From Lasiosphaeria ovina (Eukaryota; Ascomycota; Sordariomycetes; Sordariales; Lasiosphaeriaceae): DNA of 64,000 nucleotides. Below, piece after piece: positions 19,401 through 31,825 of the stretch. Position numbers and translations under genes: made by a program. The stretch lies in assembly GCA_033439765.1 (NCBI GenBank), contig JAULSN010000002.1:4712001-4776000 (forward strand), in the 5' to 3' direction. Position 1 is the first letter of the stretch. Every line of letters starts with the position of its first letter. The notes under the pieces were generated by a model that saw only the letters and a list, made by a program, of their open reading frames with translations, did not search any database and was not told the origin of the DNA.

Positions 19401-22400
19401 ATGGCGCCCCGCCGGAGCGCTGCCGAGGAGCCTGAAGAGCCCGAGCAAGACGACAGGACCGTCACCCTCCAGTTCAACGACACTCTGACATGGCGCGCCG
19501 GCAAACCCATCCCCATCGACCAGCTGCTCAAGCGCCTCGACCGCCTCTCCAAGGAGCTCGGCGAGATGGAGCAAGACGTCGTTGACCCAGGCTCGTTGAC
19601 CAAGGTCGCCAAGGAGCTCATATCTCACCAGCTGCTGAACCACAAGGACAGAGGCGTGAGGGCCTACGTCGCCTGCTGCGTCGCCGACATACTCAGACTC
19701 TGCGCCCCCAATGCCCCCTTTACCATGTCGCAGATCAAGGATTTCTTCAATCTCAGCCTGACCAATCTGATACCCGCCCTCTTCGACCCTTCTAATTCTT
19801 ACAACAACCAGCACAGGTACCTGCTTAGTTCTCTGGCCGAGATCAAGAGCATCGTCCTCCTCCTCGAGGTCGACGGCCATGAAAACCTTATGCTGCATCT
19901 CTTCTCCAAAATCTTCGATGGCGTCGGCACCAAGTCGACTTCCGGCGAGCAGGTCGCAAAGGATGTCGAGTTCACCATGCAGGAGCTGCTCGGTGCGCTC
20001 ATTGACGAGGCTGTTACTCTGCCCGCCTCGGTCATTGATGTCGTCATGGCCCAGTTCCTCCGGGCTGCTGCGCCAGGTGGCCACGACCATGCACCCATCG
20101 ACGACAACCAGGCAACTCTCTTGCTGAAGGAGGAGCCCGAGGCGTATCAGATGGCCAAGAGCTTGTGCCAGCAGTACCCCGAGAAGATGGCTCGGTTCGT
20201 CAGCCAGTATTTCAGCGACGTTATTGTAGACTCGACAGGCTTCGCTGGAAGGCCCAATGGCAACAAGGACGGAGAGGATTCGGACGGCGACGAGGGTCCT
20301 ACGGGGCCGTCCGAGTCCGACCTGAGGGAGCTGAAGAAGGCGCACAACCTCATACGCGAGGTCTGGAAAGCTGCACCCATGATCCTCCAAAACGTCGTGC
20401 CCCAAATAGATGCCGAGCTGTCTGCCGACAACGTCCACCTGCGGCAGCTTGCCACGGAGACGCTCGGCGACATGATTTCGGGGATTGGGGCAGCGGGACC
20501 TCCGCCGCCACCGGCGCTAGATCCCGCCGCCTATCCGCCCTTGAAGGTGGACGACGAGGAGAGGACTGACGCTCCAGCTGGGAACATCCTCACCACACCA
20601 ATGTCTGCAATCTCCTTCTCACAGACACACAGCACCACCTTCCACAACTTCATCAGCAGGAAAAACGACAAGGCTCCCGCAATACGTGCCGCGTGGACCT
20701 CGGCCGTGGGCTACATCGTCTCCACTTCAGCCGGCGGCATCGGTCTCAGCCGCGAGGACGAGACGGCGTTGGTCCAGGGGCTCGGTGAAAAGCTTTCGGA
20801 CAATGACGAGAAGGTCAGGCTAGCGGCCGTCAGGGCCATTGAATCGTTTAGGTTTCAAGACGTCATCAGCAAGCTGGCGCCCAACGGCGGCGTCGGCAAG
20901 GAGGGGTCGGTCTTGTCGACGCTGGCCGACCGCTGTCGCGACAGGAAACCCGCCGTAAGGGTGGCAGCCATGTCCCTGCTGGGCAAACTTTGGGCCGTCG
21001 GGACCGGAGAGCTGCTTGCCGGCAACGAGACTGTGACGGCAGCGCTCGGCGGCGTTCCCAGCCGCATTTTCAATGCGTTTTATGCTAACGACCTCGAACT
21101 CAACGTACTATTGGACCGCGTCATCTACGAATGCCTCGTGCCTCTCGCCTATCCACCACCGCCCAAGAAGGGGTCCAAAAGCACGAATTCTAACGGCAAT
21201 TCACAGTCGCAGTCCGCTGTCACGGCGTTTGACCAGGACGCGATACGGGCAGAGCGCATCCTCCTTCTCGTCCGCTCTCTCGAGCCAGGCGCAAAGAAGG
21301 CTTTCTTTGCCATGCAAGCAAGGCAGCCGCAATTCGCCCAGGCTCTCTCAACCTACATTAAGCACTGCGACATGTACAACGGGGGGGTCATGGATGAGGA
21401 GGCAGAGAAGAAGACCAGCAACCTCAACAAAATCACGCAGTATATCTCGCAGTTCCTCCCGGACGTCAAAAGCAAGCAGGACCTCTTGAAGTTTGCCAAG
21501 GCTAACGACCGCCGGAACTACAATCTGGTTAAATATGTAATTGGGCAGGAACATGATTTTAAGACGGTCCATAAAGCACTCAGAGAGCTCATCAAGCGAA
21601 TTCAGACCAGCAAGGATCCCCCTGTCATGGACACCCTCCTCCCTCTGCTCTACCGGTCGGGATGTATCATGTTCAATCGCAGCCATCTTTCCACCATCAT
21701 GGACTATAGCAAGGCGGACACGGGCGGGTTGGGGGCAGTTGCACACGAGATTCTCAATGAGATATCTCAGCGCAATCCCGACCTGTTCAAGACGCATATT
21801 GGCCAGCTCTGCAAGGACCTAGTTGACCAAGCCCCCACCTCGACGCGGGAGAACGACCCGGTTGTTGCCGAGACGCTGAAGGCCTGCTCTACTTACGCTC
21901 GCAAGTACCCCAAGGACGTACCGGTGGAGAGAGATTTTACGCAGACCATGATTAGCTATGCCCTCTACGGCCAGCCTGCCCGGGCTGCCAAGTACGCCGT
22001 CAATATCCTCTTGTCCAAGAAGGACGAGAAGAGCATGCTCAGCGCGACTGATCTCCTCCAGAGGACCATGAAGGACTGGAGTTATGGGTCTGCTCATTTC
22101 CTCAACAAGCTTGCCGCCGTCAGCCAGCTGGAGCTGCTTGCTCCAAAGGTAACCGAGGAAGCCGAAGACCGTATTCTGAACATGACGGTGCAAAATGTCC
22201 TTTTGGACGTCCGGACTGAGGCCAGCGAGCACGATCCGAGCTGGGTTGGCGACGCTGATCTAGGTGAAGAGTGTCAAGCCAAATGCCTCGCTTTGAAGAT
22301 CTTGGTGAATAGGCTGCGGAGCATGGAAGACGTTGCCGAGGCAAAAGAGAAGGCGAAGCCTGTCTGGAAGCTTTTTATGAAGCTCGTCCAGAAGGATGGA

Positions 22401-23887
22401 GAAATCTGCAAGGCGAAGCAGACACCAAAGCATCACAGATCGCGGCTTAGACTGCTTGCCGCACAACTCCTGTTGAAGCTGTGCACCAAGAAGCACTTTG
22501 ACGACCTCCTCTCGCCCGAGGACTTTGACGCGCTTGCCTTTACAACCCAAGACGCCGTGTCAGAGGTCCGTCATGGCTTCGTCCAGAAACTGCAAAAGTA
22601 TCTGGCGGACGGCAAGCTGCGGTCCAGATACTACACCATTGTATTTTTAATGGCCTTCGAGCCCAACGCCGAATTCAAACAACGCACGGAAACTTGGATA
22701 CGGTCACGGGCGCGACATTTTGAGTCGCTGAAACAACCTGTTCTCGAGGCGATCATGGCCCGATTGCTATCACTGCTCGCCCACCACCCCGACTACAGCA
22801 CCGAGGTTGATAATCTGGCCGACCACGCCCGATATCTGTTGTTTTATATCAGCCTGGTGGCGACGGAGTCGAATCTGGGCTTGATCTACAAGTATGCTGA
22901 GCGTGTCAAGCAGACGCAGGATGCTCTTGACGTGCAGAGCGACAAGCACCGGGTCCTGAGCGACTTGGCGCAGTCCGTAATTCGTAAGTGGCAGGAAAAG
23001 AAGAACTGGGTTTTCAGCGCCTACCCTGGCAAGGTTGGACTGCCGCTTGGTCTCTATCTAGCCCTCAAGTCCCACAACGAGGCTCAGGAGATCGCTGAGC
23101 GGCAGTACATCCCCGAGGGCATGGATGATAAACTTGATGAGCTCCTCCGGGCCATTGAGCGCAAAAAGGTATGGTTTTAATCCCATCTTATCTCGCGAGA
23201 AGCTAGAGCTAACATGTGCAAAAGAAGCGGAGGACAGCTGATGACCGCGTCGAGGCACACCCAGCTAGCAAGAAAGCCAAGGTGTCGCCAAAGGTAGCCC
23301 AGCCAAAAGAGCCCAAAGCGCCAAAGAGCGCGACGAGAAGGGCTTCCTTGAAGGCGAAGAAGCCTACGACCAAGCCCAAGAAGTCGTCGTCAAGCTCAGC
23401 AATGAACGATGCCGACCGCCGTCGTAGTGGACGTTCAAACGCCAATAGGTCGTATATCGAGCGCGATTCTTCCGAAGATGACCAAGAGATGCTCGGTGGC
23501 GTTGCCGAGTGGGAGTACATGAGCCAGAGCGGATCTGACAACGATGAAGATGACGACGGCGATGACTCCCCGGCCGAGGAAACCGGTAATAAGGAAGCGT
23601 CCGCGGCTCCCCCTCGAGACGCAGAGGAAGAAAGCGAGCTATCGGAGCCGGAGGAAGTCTCGGAGCCTGAGGAGGAGGGCGAAGGAGAAGAAGAGGAAAA
23701 GGAAAAGGAAGCATCGCCTCCTCCCGCTCGAGCGGCTAATGGACGGAAAGGCAGGAGTGCTGCCGGGACCAAAGCCAAGCCTAAGCCGAAAGCGGTTCCA
23801 AAGCCCAAGGCAGCGAAGCCTGCGGCCCGGTCAACACGGGCCAGGAGAAAGGCAGACGAAGATGAAATGGACGAAGACGACGATTGA
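19401..23887 (+). CDS. PDS5: Sister chromatid cohesion protein Pds5 (BimD/Spo76)
   Basis: Two exons (19401-23168, 23225-23887; 56-nt intron) encode 1,476 residues, close to the length of BimD and Spo76. The ATG at 19401 is chosen because the frame upstream has no earlier ATG. Pds5 is a HEAT-repeat protein that binds the cohesin kleisin and controls loading, release and acetylation-dependent maintenance of cohesion in mitosis and meiosis. Signature segments are VRAYVACCVADILRLCAPNA near residue 90, the long helical repeat body, and AYPGKVGLPLGLYLALK near residue 1220. After the repeats comes a roughly 230-residue charged tail with Lys-rich blocks (KKAKVSPKVAQPKEPKAPK), an acidic Glu/Asp stretch and a final basic/acidic segment, typical of a disordered nuclear, DNA-binding tail. 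The intron acceptor is AAAAG, weaker than the usual YAG. Confidence 0.95.
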
Positions 23888-24641
23888 TGACGCGACCAGT
23901 TGAGGAGGAGAGTGGAGGGCTGTAGGGTGTCTTTTATATTTTCTTCCTTGTCTCTATCGATACGGGTGCATCTGCTGTATGATCATGTTATACCCGCTCT
24001 CGTTTATATTCTTCCTTTCCTTTCTATTTTCGCGTTTTCTCGGATGCTGGACACTATATTCGGGATGAGAGGAGGAAGAATGGAAGGAGGGCAATGTGTA
24101 CATATCTCGTGGGAGTGAAGAAGCGGTCCGTAGGACTCTCTTTTTGGCGGCTCTTTGCAGGAGAAGTGTTAATTGTTATTCTTCACGTCCAGGTAGGGGA
24201 GCCAGGAAGGAAAATGAACAAGCGAATTTGCTAGTTTTGCTTGGACGAATCTCGGGAGAACTATGTATTTAGTTGGACCGGATGGTGCATTGCACCATCG
24301 AGACGTTGGACGCGAGACGCAGTTTAGTTGCACGAGAACTTGAAGTAAATTCCAGCTATTATTGAACACCAAGATGGGGATTCCCTGTCTCGTTTTCGAG
24401 AACCTCCCAAATATTAACTTTGTAAATCCTCGAGCGCCTGTAATTATTCCAACATTGCCTCTGTCTGTCCGTTCGTGCTCACTCGCAGACAGATTCAATT
24501 AACCCCATCCCATCCCGAATCTCCACCACTATATTTTTCATCCGAGTCCACCACACGCAAACACACAAACACACAAACACGCACACACAATAAATATCAT
24601 TGCAAATCCACGCGTACCCACACATCAAAACAACGACAAAA
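23888..24641. other. Intergenic region PDS5-tRNA
   Basis: This holds the PDS5 3' UTR and the tRNA 5' flank. An ACACA-rich simple tract lies at 24555-24590. No other feature is supported. Confidence 0.5.
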
Positions 24642-24768
24642 GGGCTTGTGGCTCAGTTGGTAGAGCGTTCGCTTAGCAAATTTCAGAGGCATCCATCTCC
24701 ATGGGTGCTGATGACGGGTTTCTGCAATCGCTTGCGAAAGGTCCTGGGTTCGATTCCCAGCCAGTCCA
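24642..24768 (+). tRNA. tRNA-Ala (AGC) with 54-nt intron
   Basis: The cloverleaf can be read directly. The acceptor strand GGGCTTG is followed by an A box (TGGCTCAGTTGG) and anticodon stem TTCGC. The loop TTAGCA carries anticodon AGC at 24675-24677, followed by an intron at 24679-24732 one base 3' of the anticodon, the canonical place. After the intron come T-GCGAA, the B box GGTTCGATTCC, T-stem CTGGG/CCCAG and acceptor CCAGTCC with discriminator A. AGC decodes alanine GCU/GCC (after A34-to-I editing). One acceptor pair is broken (T6 opposite C67), where other alanine tRNAs have G-C. Confidence 0.93.
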
Positions 24769-24803
24769 ATCGAATCAGTTGTTGTTGTCTCGGTAGAGAT
24801 TTC

Positions 24804-24818
24804 TTTTTTTTTTTTTTT
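24804..24818 (+). terminator. RNA polymerase III poly-T terminator
   Basis: A run of 15 T residues begins 36 bp after the tRNA 3' end. Runs of four or more T on the coding strand stop polymerase III. Confidence 0.75.
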
Positions 24819-25556
24819 GTACGCGCCTCCCTCCTCCTTCATTGCTTGTTTATGTGTTGTATATTGGGAGGGAGTTGAGTTTCTTTTTTTGTTTTAACTC
24901 TTGTTATTAACTCTGATCTCTCTGATCTCTCTCTCAATCTTCGTCTCGGGAATCTTTTCCTTATATATACCTACCTACCTACGTTTCACAGCAAAAATGG
25001 CAGCTCGAGATTCGACAAGCGTGCATAAAAATATATATCTATCTACCCTTTGCCTTGCCTACTAAAATAACCCAGGTGCTGAAGAAGTACATAGACAAAA
25101 ACGCTGTGGTGGTTTTCTTTCGTTTTTTTTTCCCTCGAAAAGAAAAATAATAAGAATAATAGCGAAACAAAATCAAAACACCCCCACCCCCTTCACTCTC
25201 CTTTAAACCTCGCGGACAAAAATAAATAAAAAAGAGCCAAGAAAGGAAGCAGAACAGAGAAAACCTGCTTGTTATGTACAGTTTTACAGTTAATCGCCCG
25301 ACGTCTTCGGGACTTCCGTCCCTCGTGGCTCCCGACTTCGTTCTGAAGAAAAAGAAGTAGGTATTCCCTTCTCCCAAATTCCCTTTCGTCATATGGGCAT
25401 CTTCTCTTGTCCAGCTTCAGTTTCTGGTAATGTCTTCCACAGCGAGATACATTCCAAGGCCGACAAGTCTCTCTTCGTTTTTAGAACTGAGCCCCACAAG
25501 CCCTCCAGAATGGGGGACGATGTTTTTGCCATCCACACTCCCCACGATTATGTCTG
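24819..25556. other. Intergenic region tRNA-SNF5
   Basis: A 0.74-kb AT-rich stretch with several poly-T/poly-A tracts and a TACC repeat (24967-24980). It carries the SNF5 3' UTR. No gene is supported. Confidence 0.5.
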
Positions 25557-28030
25557 TCATGACGTGCTGCTTTTTGGTGGTGGTAGTGGCGGCAGAGGGA
25601 TTGCTGAGGTCGATTGCGGTGCTACCGGAGTCACGGGGCTCGCGTTGATGGTGCCGTTCGCGGCCGTGCTCGAGCTTGCCGATGGGATCGAAAGGCCGCG
25701 CGGCTGCTCTGGCGGGAGCCTGCCGCCGGACTCGAGGCGGTTGTCGACCTGCGCCCGGTGGAGTCTGTTTTTGAGGTGGACTTCGAAGTTGTCTGTTGAC
25801 CGCTCCGGGCCGGGCGTGTACGACTTGCCGGGGCAATCAAGACACTTAATTCTGGGTACCCACCATATCTCCACGTCTGGGGGCATGTCAGGGCTACGCG
25901 GCATCGCAGCTACCGTGTCTGTCTTTGTGTTCATAGCGCAGTAGCGCATGAAAGCCTTGAACTGGTCGTTCGGATACAGCCTCTGTAGCCTCTGCAAGGC
26001 TGTGCTGAGCCACTCGGGAATAGGAGGCTGTGTTCCCCACAAAGGTATGTTGTTAGTAATTCACGGACATATGACGGGATAAAAGCGCGAGAGATGGAGG
26101 GGGGACGAAATACCGGTGGTGGTTGAGGTTCCCCTGGCTGCCCAGGAGGCGGTGCAGGAACCCCGCCGAGGTATGCCTGCCTAGCAGCCCATGGCATCGT
26201 GGACTTGATCGGCAGGTTCTTGTTAGTTCCCGAGGGGGTCGAAGGCGGCCCCATAGAGCCGGGGGCAGCGGATGCACTCCCAGCTCTTTGGTGGCTCTGA
26301 CCGGCTGGGGTGGCAGAGCCCGGGGGACCTTGGGCTGACTGTTTTAACTTGAGATCTCGTAAGAGTTTCTTTAATCTTGCGGGCGTGACCTTGAGCGTGA
26401 CTACGTGCTGCAGCTCCTCTGTCTCTTCCCTGGTGGCCTCGCGACCGACCCGGCGAGACGTCCTAGTCTCGTGGTGGTGAATGATAGTCTCCGGGGTCTC
26501 GGACCGCCCAAGATTTGCCATGCGGTGTGCTGCGACACTGGCAGCCCCGCGCATTATTCCCCTAGTCCTTGCGGTTCCTTGGAGCTGCGACATGGCGGGC
26601 GAGTCTGGGGCCGAGTCTTCGCTGTCTTCGGAATCGGAGATGTCGCCGTCGCGAGCAGGTCTCTTGCTTCTCCCGGCAATTCCGCCAACCCCGACGGCGC
26701 GCTTGAACAGCCTGCTCTCCTCTATATCCGCTGCGGCACCGGGGAGCACCGATGACACGATTGAGGTCCGAATCGTCCTCTGCCTCTCCTTCAGGTCTGG
26801 CAGCTGAGGGCCGCCGCGCCTGTTAACCGAGCGCTTCTGCCTCCTCTGCTCCCGCGAGAACATGGTCTCGCTCCTTTCAAGCTCTGCCTCGGTGTTCTCG
26901 TATAGGTATGGCGCGTAGTCCTTCGCCTGTTGCTGGGGCCTGAAAACAGCGGGCAGGGGCGACGGAAGGAATGCAATGGTGAGATCTGGGTCTTCAATGG
27001 GACGACCATCGAACGGATGACCAATGCTGTAGAGGCTGCGCGTAAAGAGTTGGGCTTGTTCACGTATGCAGTGGGCGATTGCCGTCGCAAACTCGCCCGA
27101 CAGCGACAGGTCGCGAGCCATGGTGACGGCGAACTCCTCGGGAGAGTTCATCGGATTGTTGATCTCCCACTCAAACTGGTCGACGAGGGTGTGGGCGCCG
27201 ATGGTGATGTTGAGCTTGATTAGGATGCGCATCTCGTCGTTCTTGTACGCCGAGTAGGGGAGCTCGGGGTCCAGGGCTTCCTCGTCCGAGTAGGCAAAGG
27301 GGTAAAAGTCGTTGAGCTGCTCGTGCATTTGCTGCACTACCTGCTCGTAGACGGGCTTTTCTAGAGGCCCCTTGAGACCCATGTCCTCGACCAGGTGGGC
27401 GGCGAACACGTCGACGGGCATGAGACGCTCGTGGAGGTTGAAGGTGAAGGTGTCGCGCAGCTTGACCTTGTCCCAGTCGACGTCTATGCGCACGGGGACT
27501 AGCTCCTCGTGCTGCTCGGCTTGTTTCTTGATGTCTTTGCGCGAGAACTTGAGCTGTGGCGCAGCCCTCCGGCCGGCGCGCGGTTTTTGCGACGGGTAGA
27601 CGATCTTGGTCGGGCCGCTAGTATCGGTATAGCCATTGCCGTAGCCAATGTAGCCTTCGCCGAAGAGCCTGCCGTTGTATGTGCTGTGCTGCTCGGCGAT
27701 GGCCTTGTACGCATTGATACGCGTCAGGGTGTCCCTGGTCGTCGTGCGCAGCTGCGAGTCCGAGTCTTTCAAGGCGCTCGAATGTATCCAGTCGCGCGTC
27801 ACGAAGCGGTCGACGAGCACCTTATTGAACGCTTCCTTGTCGCGAATTGGGACGGCCGCGGGTTGGGCAGAGGCAGAAGCAGAAGCAGAAGCAGCCATGG
27901 GGCTCGCAGCCTTTGATGGCAGCGATGGCGGGCGCGATGCCGATGGAGCAGCAGGGTTGGGAGTCGTCGTCAATGAGGAACCATCGCCATCGCCAGCGCC
28001 AGCGACGGACGGCGGCAACGAGGCGGCCAT
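25557..28030 (-). CDS. SNF5: SNF5/SMARCB1-type chromatin remodelling subunit
   Basis: Two exons (28030-26114 and 26027-25557; 86-nt intron with ACTAAC branch) encode 795 residues. The N-terminal 60 residues are Ala/Ser/Pro-rich, followed by a conserved region FVTRDWIHSSALKDSDSQ. Two SNF5 repeats then appear, one starting VPVRIDVDWDKVKLRDTFTF and the other ILIKLNITIGAHTLVDQFEW. A basic/acidic linker and coiled region with VTPARLKKLLRDLKLK follow. The second exon carries the conserved tail PPIPEWLSTALQRLQRLYPN and KCLDCPGKSYTPGPERSTDNF. SNF5 proteins are core subunits of SWI/SNF-class ATP-dependent remodellers in the nucleus and contact the nucleosome acidic patch. The gene is divergent from the EBP1-like gene across 0.77 kb. 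The fungal paralogue Sfh1 (RSC) is the main alternative; length and tail favour Snf5. Confidence 0.9.
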
Positions 28031-28796
28031 GGCGGGCGGTCCTCGGTCGCCGCTTCGGTGTCGGTGTCGGGGGCCACGGGGACACGGCGAGTGGATGCGC
28101 TTCGTCGTCGTCCGTGTGTGGTGCGGGTGCAGATGTAGGTGCGAAATGGCGCGGGTGTGATCGCGATTGCGGTTGGTCTTTGTGGCTGTCTTCCTCGAGC
28201 CTACGACTGAGGCTGGCTGCGCTGTGGAACAAACCTAGAGATGCGAAAGACCCAAGAAACGGCTGGGCGCGACTAGCCAATCACAACTGCCCGAGCACAG
28301 CGGGCAAGAAACGTGCGGGCTCCGGCTCCCCACACACGGTCCCCCCTGCAAAGGTCCCGTCTACTTCTCGACTACTACAGATACAGGCCCAGATCCAGGT
28401 AGCAGCAACCTAGAAGCCAAAGGCCCGCCTTCTTGTTCTGGCGCGACTTGTGGGCACCTGGGCAGTTCGAATCGAATGGGGAGCTCCCGCCTCGTTCCAT
28501 CTCCTCAGGCTCAGGGCCAAAGCCAAGGCCCCCTCCATCATGCCCCTGCCCGCTTAGGCCATAATGACCAGTTCCGCACCAACGTATGAGTGGAGAGTGA
28601 GCACACACAGAAAGAACCTAACCCCCTCCCCCGCCTTGAATCACAAAATCGAGTAACAGCACGAAACCACATTCCCGTCCTTTCCCCTCCTTCGCAACCC
28701 CTCGTTCCGGACTCCCAAGCCTTCAGTTGTCGTCCATTGACCACCCTTTCACCGTCTCGAATCCCGCATCCCGCTCCCGGGATCCCGTAGCACAAG
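28031..28796. promoter_or_regulatory. Shared divergent promoter of SNF5 and EBP1-like gene
   Basis: 766 bp separate the two divergent start codons. A CCAAT box lies at 28277-28281 (AGCCAATCAC). No separate coding feature is supported, although open frames from the GC-rich SNF5 N-terminus extend into it. Confidence 0.5.
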
Positions 28797-30399
28797 ATGG
28801 CTACCGAAGAGAAAGACATCGGTCAGTAAGCAGAGCAACTGACGTGACCTCTGCCATGGGACCCCGCACCTTGCACATCGAGCTCGACGCTGCTCGCGAG
28901 ACCATAGCTAGCTCCCTGTGGCCCTCTCGTGTCCCATTTCGCCCTCGCATGCTTGTTCTGCGCGCCCTGAATGCTAATGCTACCACTAGACTATTCCCTC
29001 AACAACCCCGATACCATCACAAAGTACAAGACGGCCGCCCAGATCTCGGAGAAGGTGCTTGCCGACGTTTCTAAGCTCTGCGTCGCCGGCGCAAAGGTCA
29101 TCGACATCTGCGAGAAGGGAGACAAGCTCCTCGAGGAGGAAATTGCCAAGGTCTACCGCGGCAAGAAGATCACCAAGGGTACGTATTAGTCACGCCCTCC
29201 CCGGAGCCCGGATTCAGGATCCGGGTTCCGGGCCCCATATGGCTACTCCACCTCACCGGTGCTAATAATATATGTATAGGCTTCTCTCACCCTACCACTG
29301 TCTCGCCCAGTGCGTTCGTCACCCCCTACACGCCCCTGAGGTCCGACGAGAAGGAGTCGGTTGTGGAGCTGCAGGTTGGGGAGGCCGTCAAGATCCAGCT
29401 TGGCGCTCAGATCGATGGCTTCGGCTCCATTGTGTGCGACACCATTTTGGCGGCGCCCGCTGACGGGGAGGCCCCGGAGGTTGTCTCGGGACGACAGGCC
29501 GACCTGATTCTTGCTACTCACTACGCAAATGAGCTGCTGCTGCGGTTGATGCTGCCGCCCGGCCTCTTAGCCTCGGGCACAGAGGAAGAGAAGGCAAAGG
29601 CCGCATCCGCAAAAGCGCCCTCGCAGTCCAAGATCACGGGCTTGTTGGAGCAGGTGGTGAAGGCATATGACTGCAACCTCGTCGAGAGCACCACTTCGTG
29701 GCTCTTTGACCGCAACGAGATCGAGGGCAAGAAGAAGATTGTGATTGCCCCAGGCGAGAACACAAAGGGAGAGGGCTCGCCCGAGGTTGGTGAAGTCTGG
29801 GGCGTGGAGATGGGCGTCAGCTTGGGGTCCGGTAAGGTCAAGCAGTTTGAGCAGCGTACAACGTTGCATCGCCGCACCGCCAACACGTATGCGCTGAAGC
29901 GGCCGTCATCGCGCAAGATCCTATCCGAGGTCCAGAAGAAGTTTGGCACCTTCCCATTCAGCCTGCGTCAGCTCGACGACGAGCGTGATGCCAAGTCTGG
30001 TGTCATTGAGTGCGTGCGCGGCAACGTGTTCCGCCAGTACGAAGTGTCGGGCGACAAGGACAATTCCCCTGTTGCCAGGCTCCTAACTACGATTGGTAAG
30101 GAACGGATATGGGACCATGAGTAGCGGAAGCAGTTGGAAATGAGGCTAACACGACGATAGCAATCACCAAGAATGGCATTACTAAGCTGGGAGCACCACC
30201 GGCACTGGATCTGAGCAAATTCGCGACTGACAAGAAGATCACGGACGAGGAGATCCTTAGCATCTTGGCGCAGCCCATTGCCAGGAACACCGGCAGTAAG
30301 AGCAAGAACAAGAAGAAGAAGAAGCCGGCCAAGAAGACGGCTGCGGCTGCGGCGGCGAAGGAGGAGTCGGATGAAGAGGAGGAGAGCGACGACGAGTGA
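28797..30399 (+). CDS. EBP1/PA2G4-like (42-kDa curved DNA-binding, MetAP-fold) protein
   Basis: Four exons (28797-28821, 28990-29178, 29280-30095, 30161-30399) encode 422 residues. It belongs to the proliferation-associated 2G4 family, which has the pita-bread fold of methionine aminopeptidase but no peptidase activity. Homologues bind ribosomes or pre-ribosomes, structured RNA and curved DNA, and influence growth. Landmarks are MATEEKDIDYSLNNPDTITK at the start (with an 8-codon first exon), KVIDICEKGDKLLEEEI, the FSHPTTVSPS block near residue 72, LILATHYANELLLRL, and PFSLRQLDDERDAKSGVIEC. The C-terminus has the family's Lys-rich tract (KSKNKKKKKPAKK) followed by an acidic end (EESDEEEESDDE). 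All three splice junctions restore conserved sequence. Expression may be coordinated with SNF5 through the shared promoter (inference). Confidence 0.93.
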
Positions 30400-31825
30400 G
30401 GGGTGCGGAAGCGGCCCTGGACTCAGTGGACTGCGGCAGAGCGATGTGCGGGGGCGACCTACCTCGGGGTTGTCTGCAAGCCAGCCCTGGCCCTTCTGGT
30501 GGCTTGTTGACTATAGCGCTGCTAATGCTGGATGGCAGGATTTGTTTGGCTTGAGTGTGCTCGCGGGCCGACCTGTGTGTGGGCGGTTGTGTGTGGTGAG
30601 GCAGGCGGTGACGCGAGAAGCGAGCGAAACTGCCCCAGCCAACGTTGGGTTGAGGACAGGTCCCGGGGGTGGGAAAATTGCCAACATTTATTAAAATGCC
30701 TGCATTATCGCTGTGTCTTAACCTCCAAAACAAAAAGTGAGTAGTCTCACTCAGAGTCATGGGATTATTAGAGTACATACGGATTACAGTTACGGTAGTT
30801 TAGTTACCTTACTCCCAGGGGCCGCACTTCCATTGTTGCGAGGCCGAGAGAGGCAAAAGAAATAAAAAAGGGAACGGGACAAAAAGGAAAAGGCGACTCG
30901 GTTTCTATTGAGAGACACTTCACCTCGGCTTCATTTCATCGTGACAAGACTTGCAGGCCGAAGGTAGGCAGGCAGGCAGGCAGGCAGACAGGCAGGCAGG
31001 CGGGCAGGCAGGTGAACGGGGACTTGGGAGTACGGGTGGGCGCTGATAAAGAAGGAGAGGCCCGATCCCCCTCCCCTCCCCTGAAAGGGAACAATACCAA
31101 GCCCCCTGCTAAAGTTTACCTATTTTTCCCACTTTGCACACACAACAATGACAGGAGCCCCTGGCGAGGGAGGGAAAAAAAAAGGAGCAAAAGCGCGACG
31201 CGACAACCTAGATCTCGCGCACTATCAACACCGGTCAAAAGCTATCTTCTGACTCTATACGGAAAAAGGAGATAGGAATCTCAGAACTACATCCTGTTGT
31301 TTTTCTTTCTTTTCCTTTTGGCCTGGAGCCTAAGCATCTATCTCAACTGCGAGTGCAGGCGCAGGCAAAAAAAGGAGAAGGACGCGGGAACGTTTTGCGT
31401 GGAGCTTAACAGCAGCACTGCACACTGCACTGCACGCACAGTGACCTGAAGTGACTGCAGCAGGCAGTGTGGACGCCCCCTGGTCGGCCTCTCACCCGTC
31501 ACCTCCGAGATCCTGAGCTCTTGATCGGTCTCCTGCACACGCTGCACCCTACCCACCCTTTTCCACCTTCCACCCTCGACACGCGTGCCACACGTCCAAA
31601 CGCGACGATTCTGGCCTGCTCCATGTCGTAGGACCACTGCGAGGTATTTTGTGCCCGCTCTTCTGGAATTTGCATCGATGCTAACTGGCTGCGCAGGCGC
31701 GAAACGACGGTGTGTTGGCTGCCCCGTTCAATCAAAAGAAGGGGGGCGAGCAGCCGAGCAGAGTAGAGCAGAACAACCCTCCGCAACGATTACCGCAACC
31801 ACAATAATCACACCTCACCCTCACC
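30400..31825. other. Intergenic region EBP1-RCO1
   Basis: 1.4 kb with the RCO1 promoter. Contains an AGGC/CAGG tetranucleotide array (30964-31012) and several A-rich runs. I see no supported gene; the short frames around 31010-31880 are not motif-bearing. Confidence 0.5.
30964..31012 (+). repeat. (GGCA)n tetranucleotide repeat
   Basis: About eleven slightly interrupted copies of GGCA (one AGAC, one CGGG variant) lie roughly 0.8 kb upstream of RCO1. Confidence 0.85.

Noticed and set aside
19377..20438. Long minus-strand frame opposite PDS5
   Set aside because: Shadow of a GC-rich exon; no motif, and PDS5 is certain on the other strand.
30964..31012. GGCA array considered as a possible CRISPR or telomere-like repeat
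   Set aside because: A contiguous tetranucleotide microsatellite without spacers, in a eukaryotic genome.
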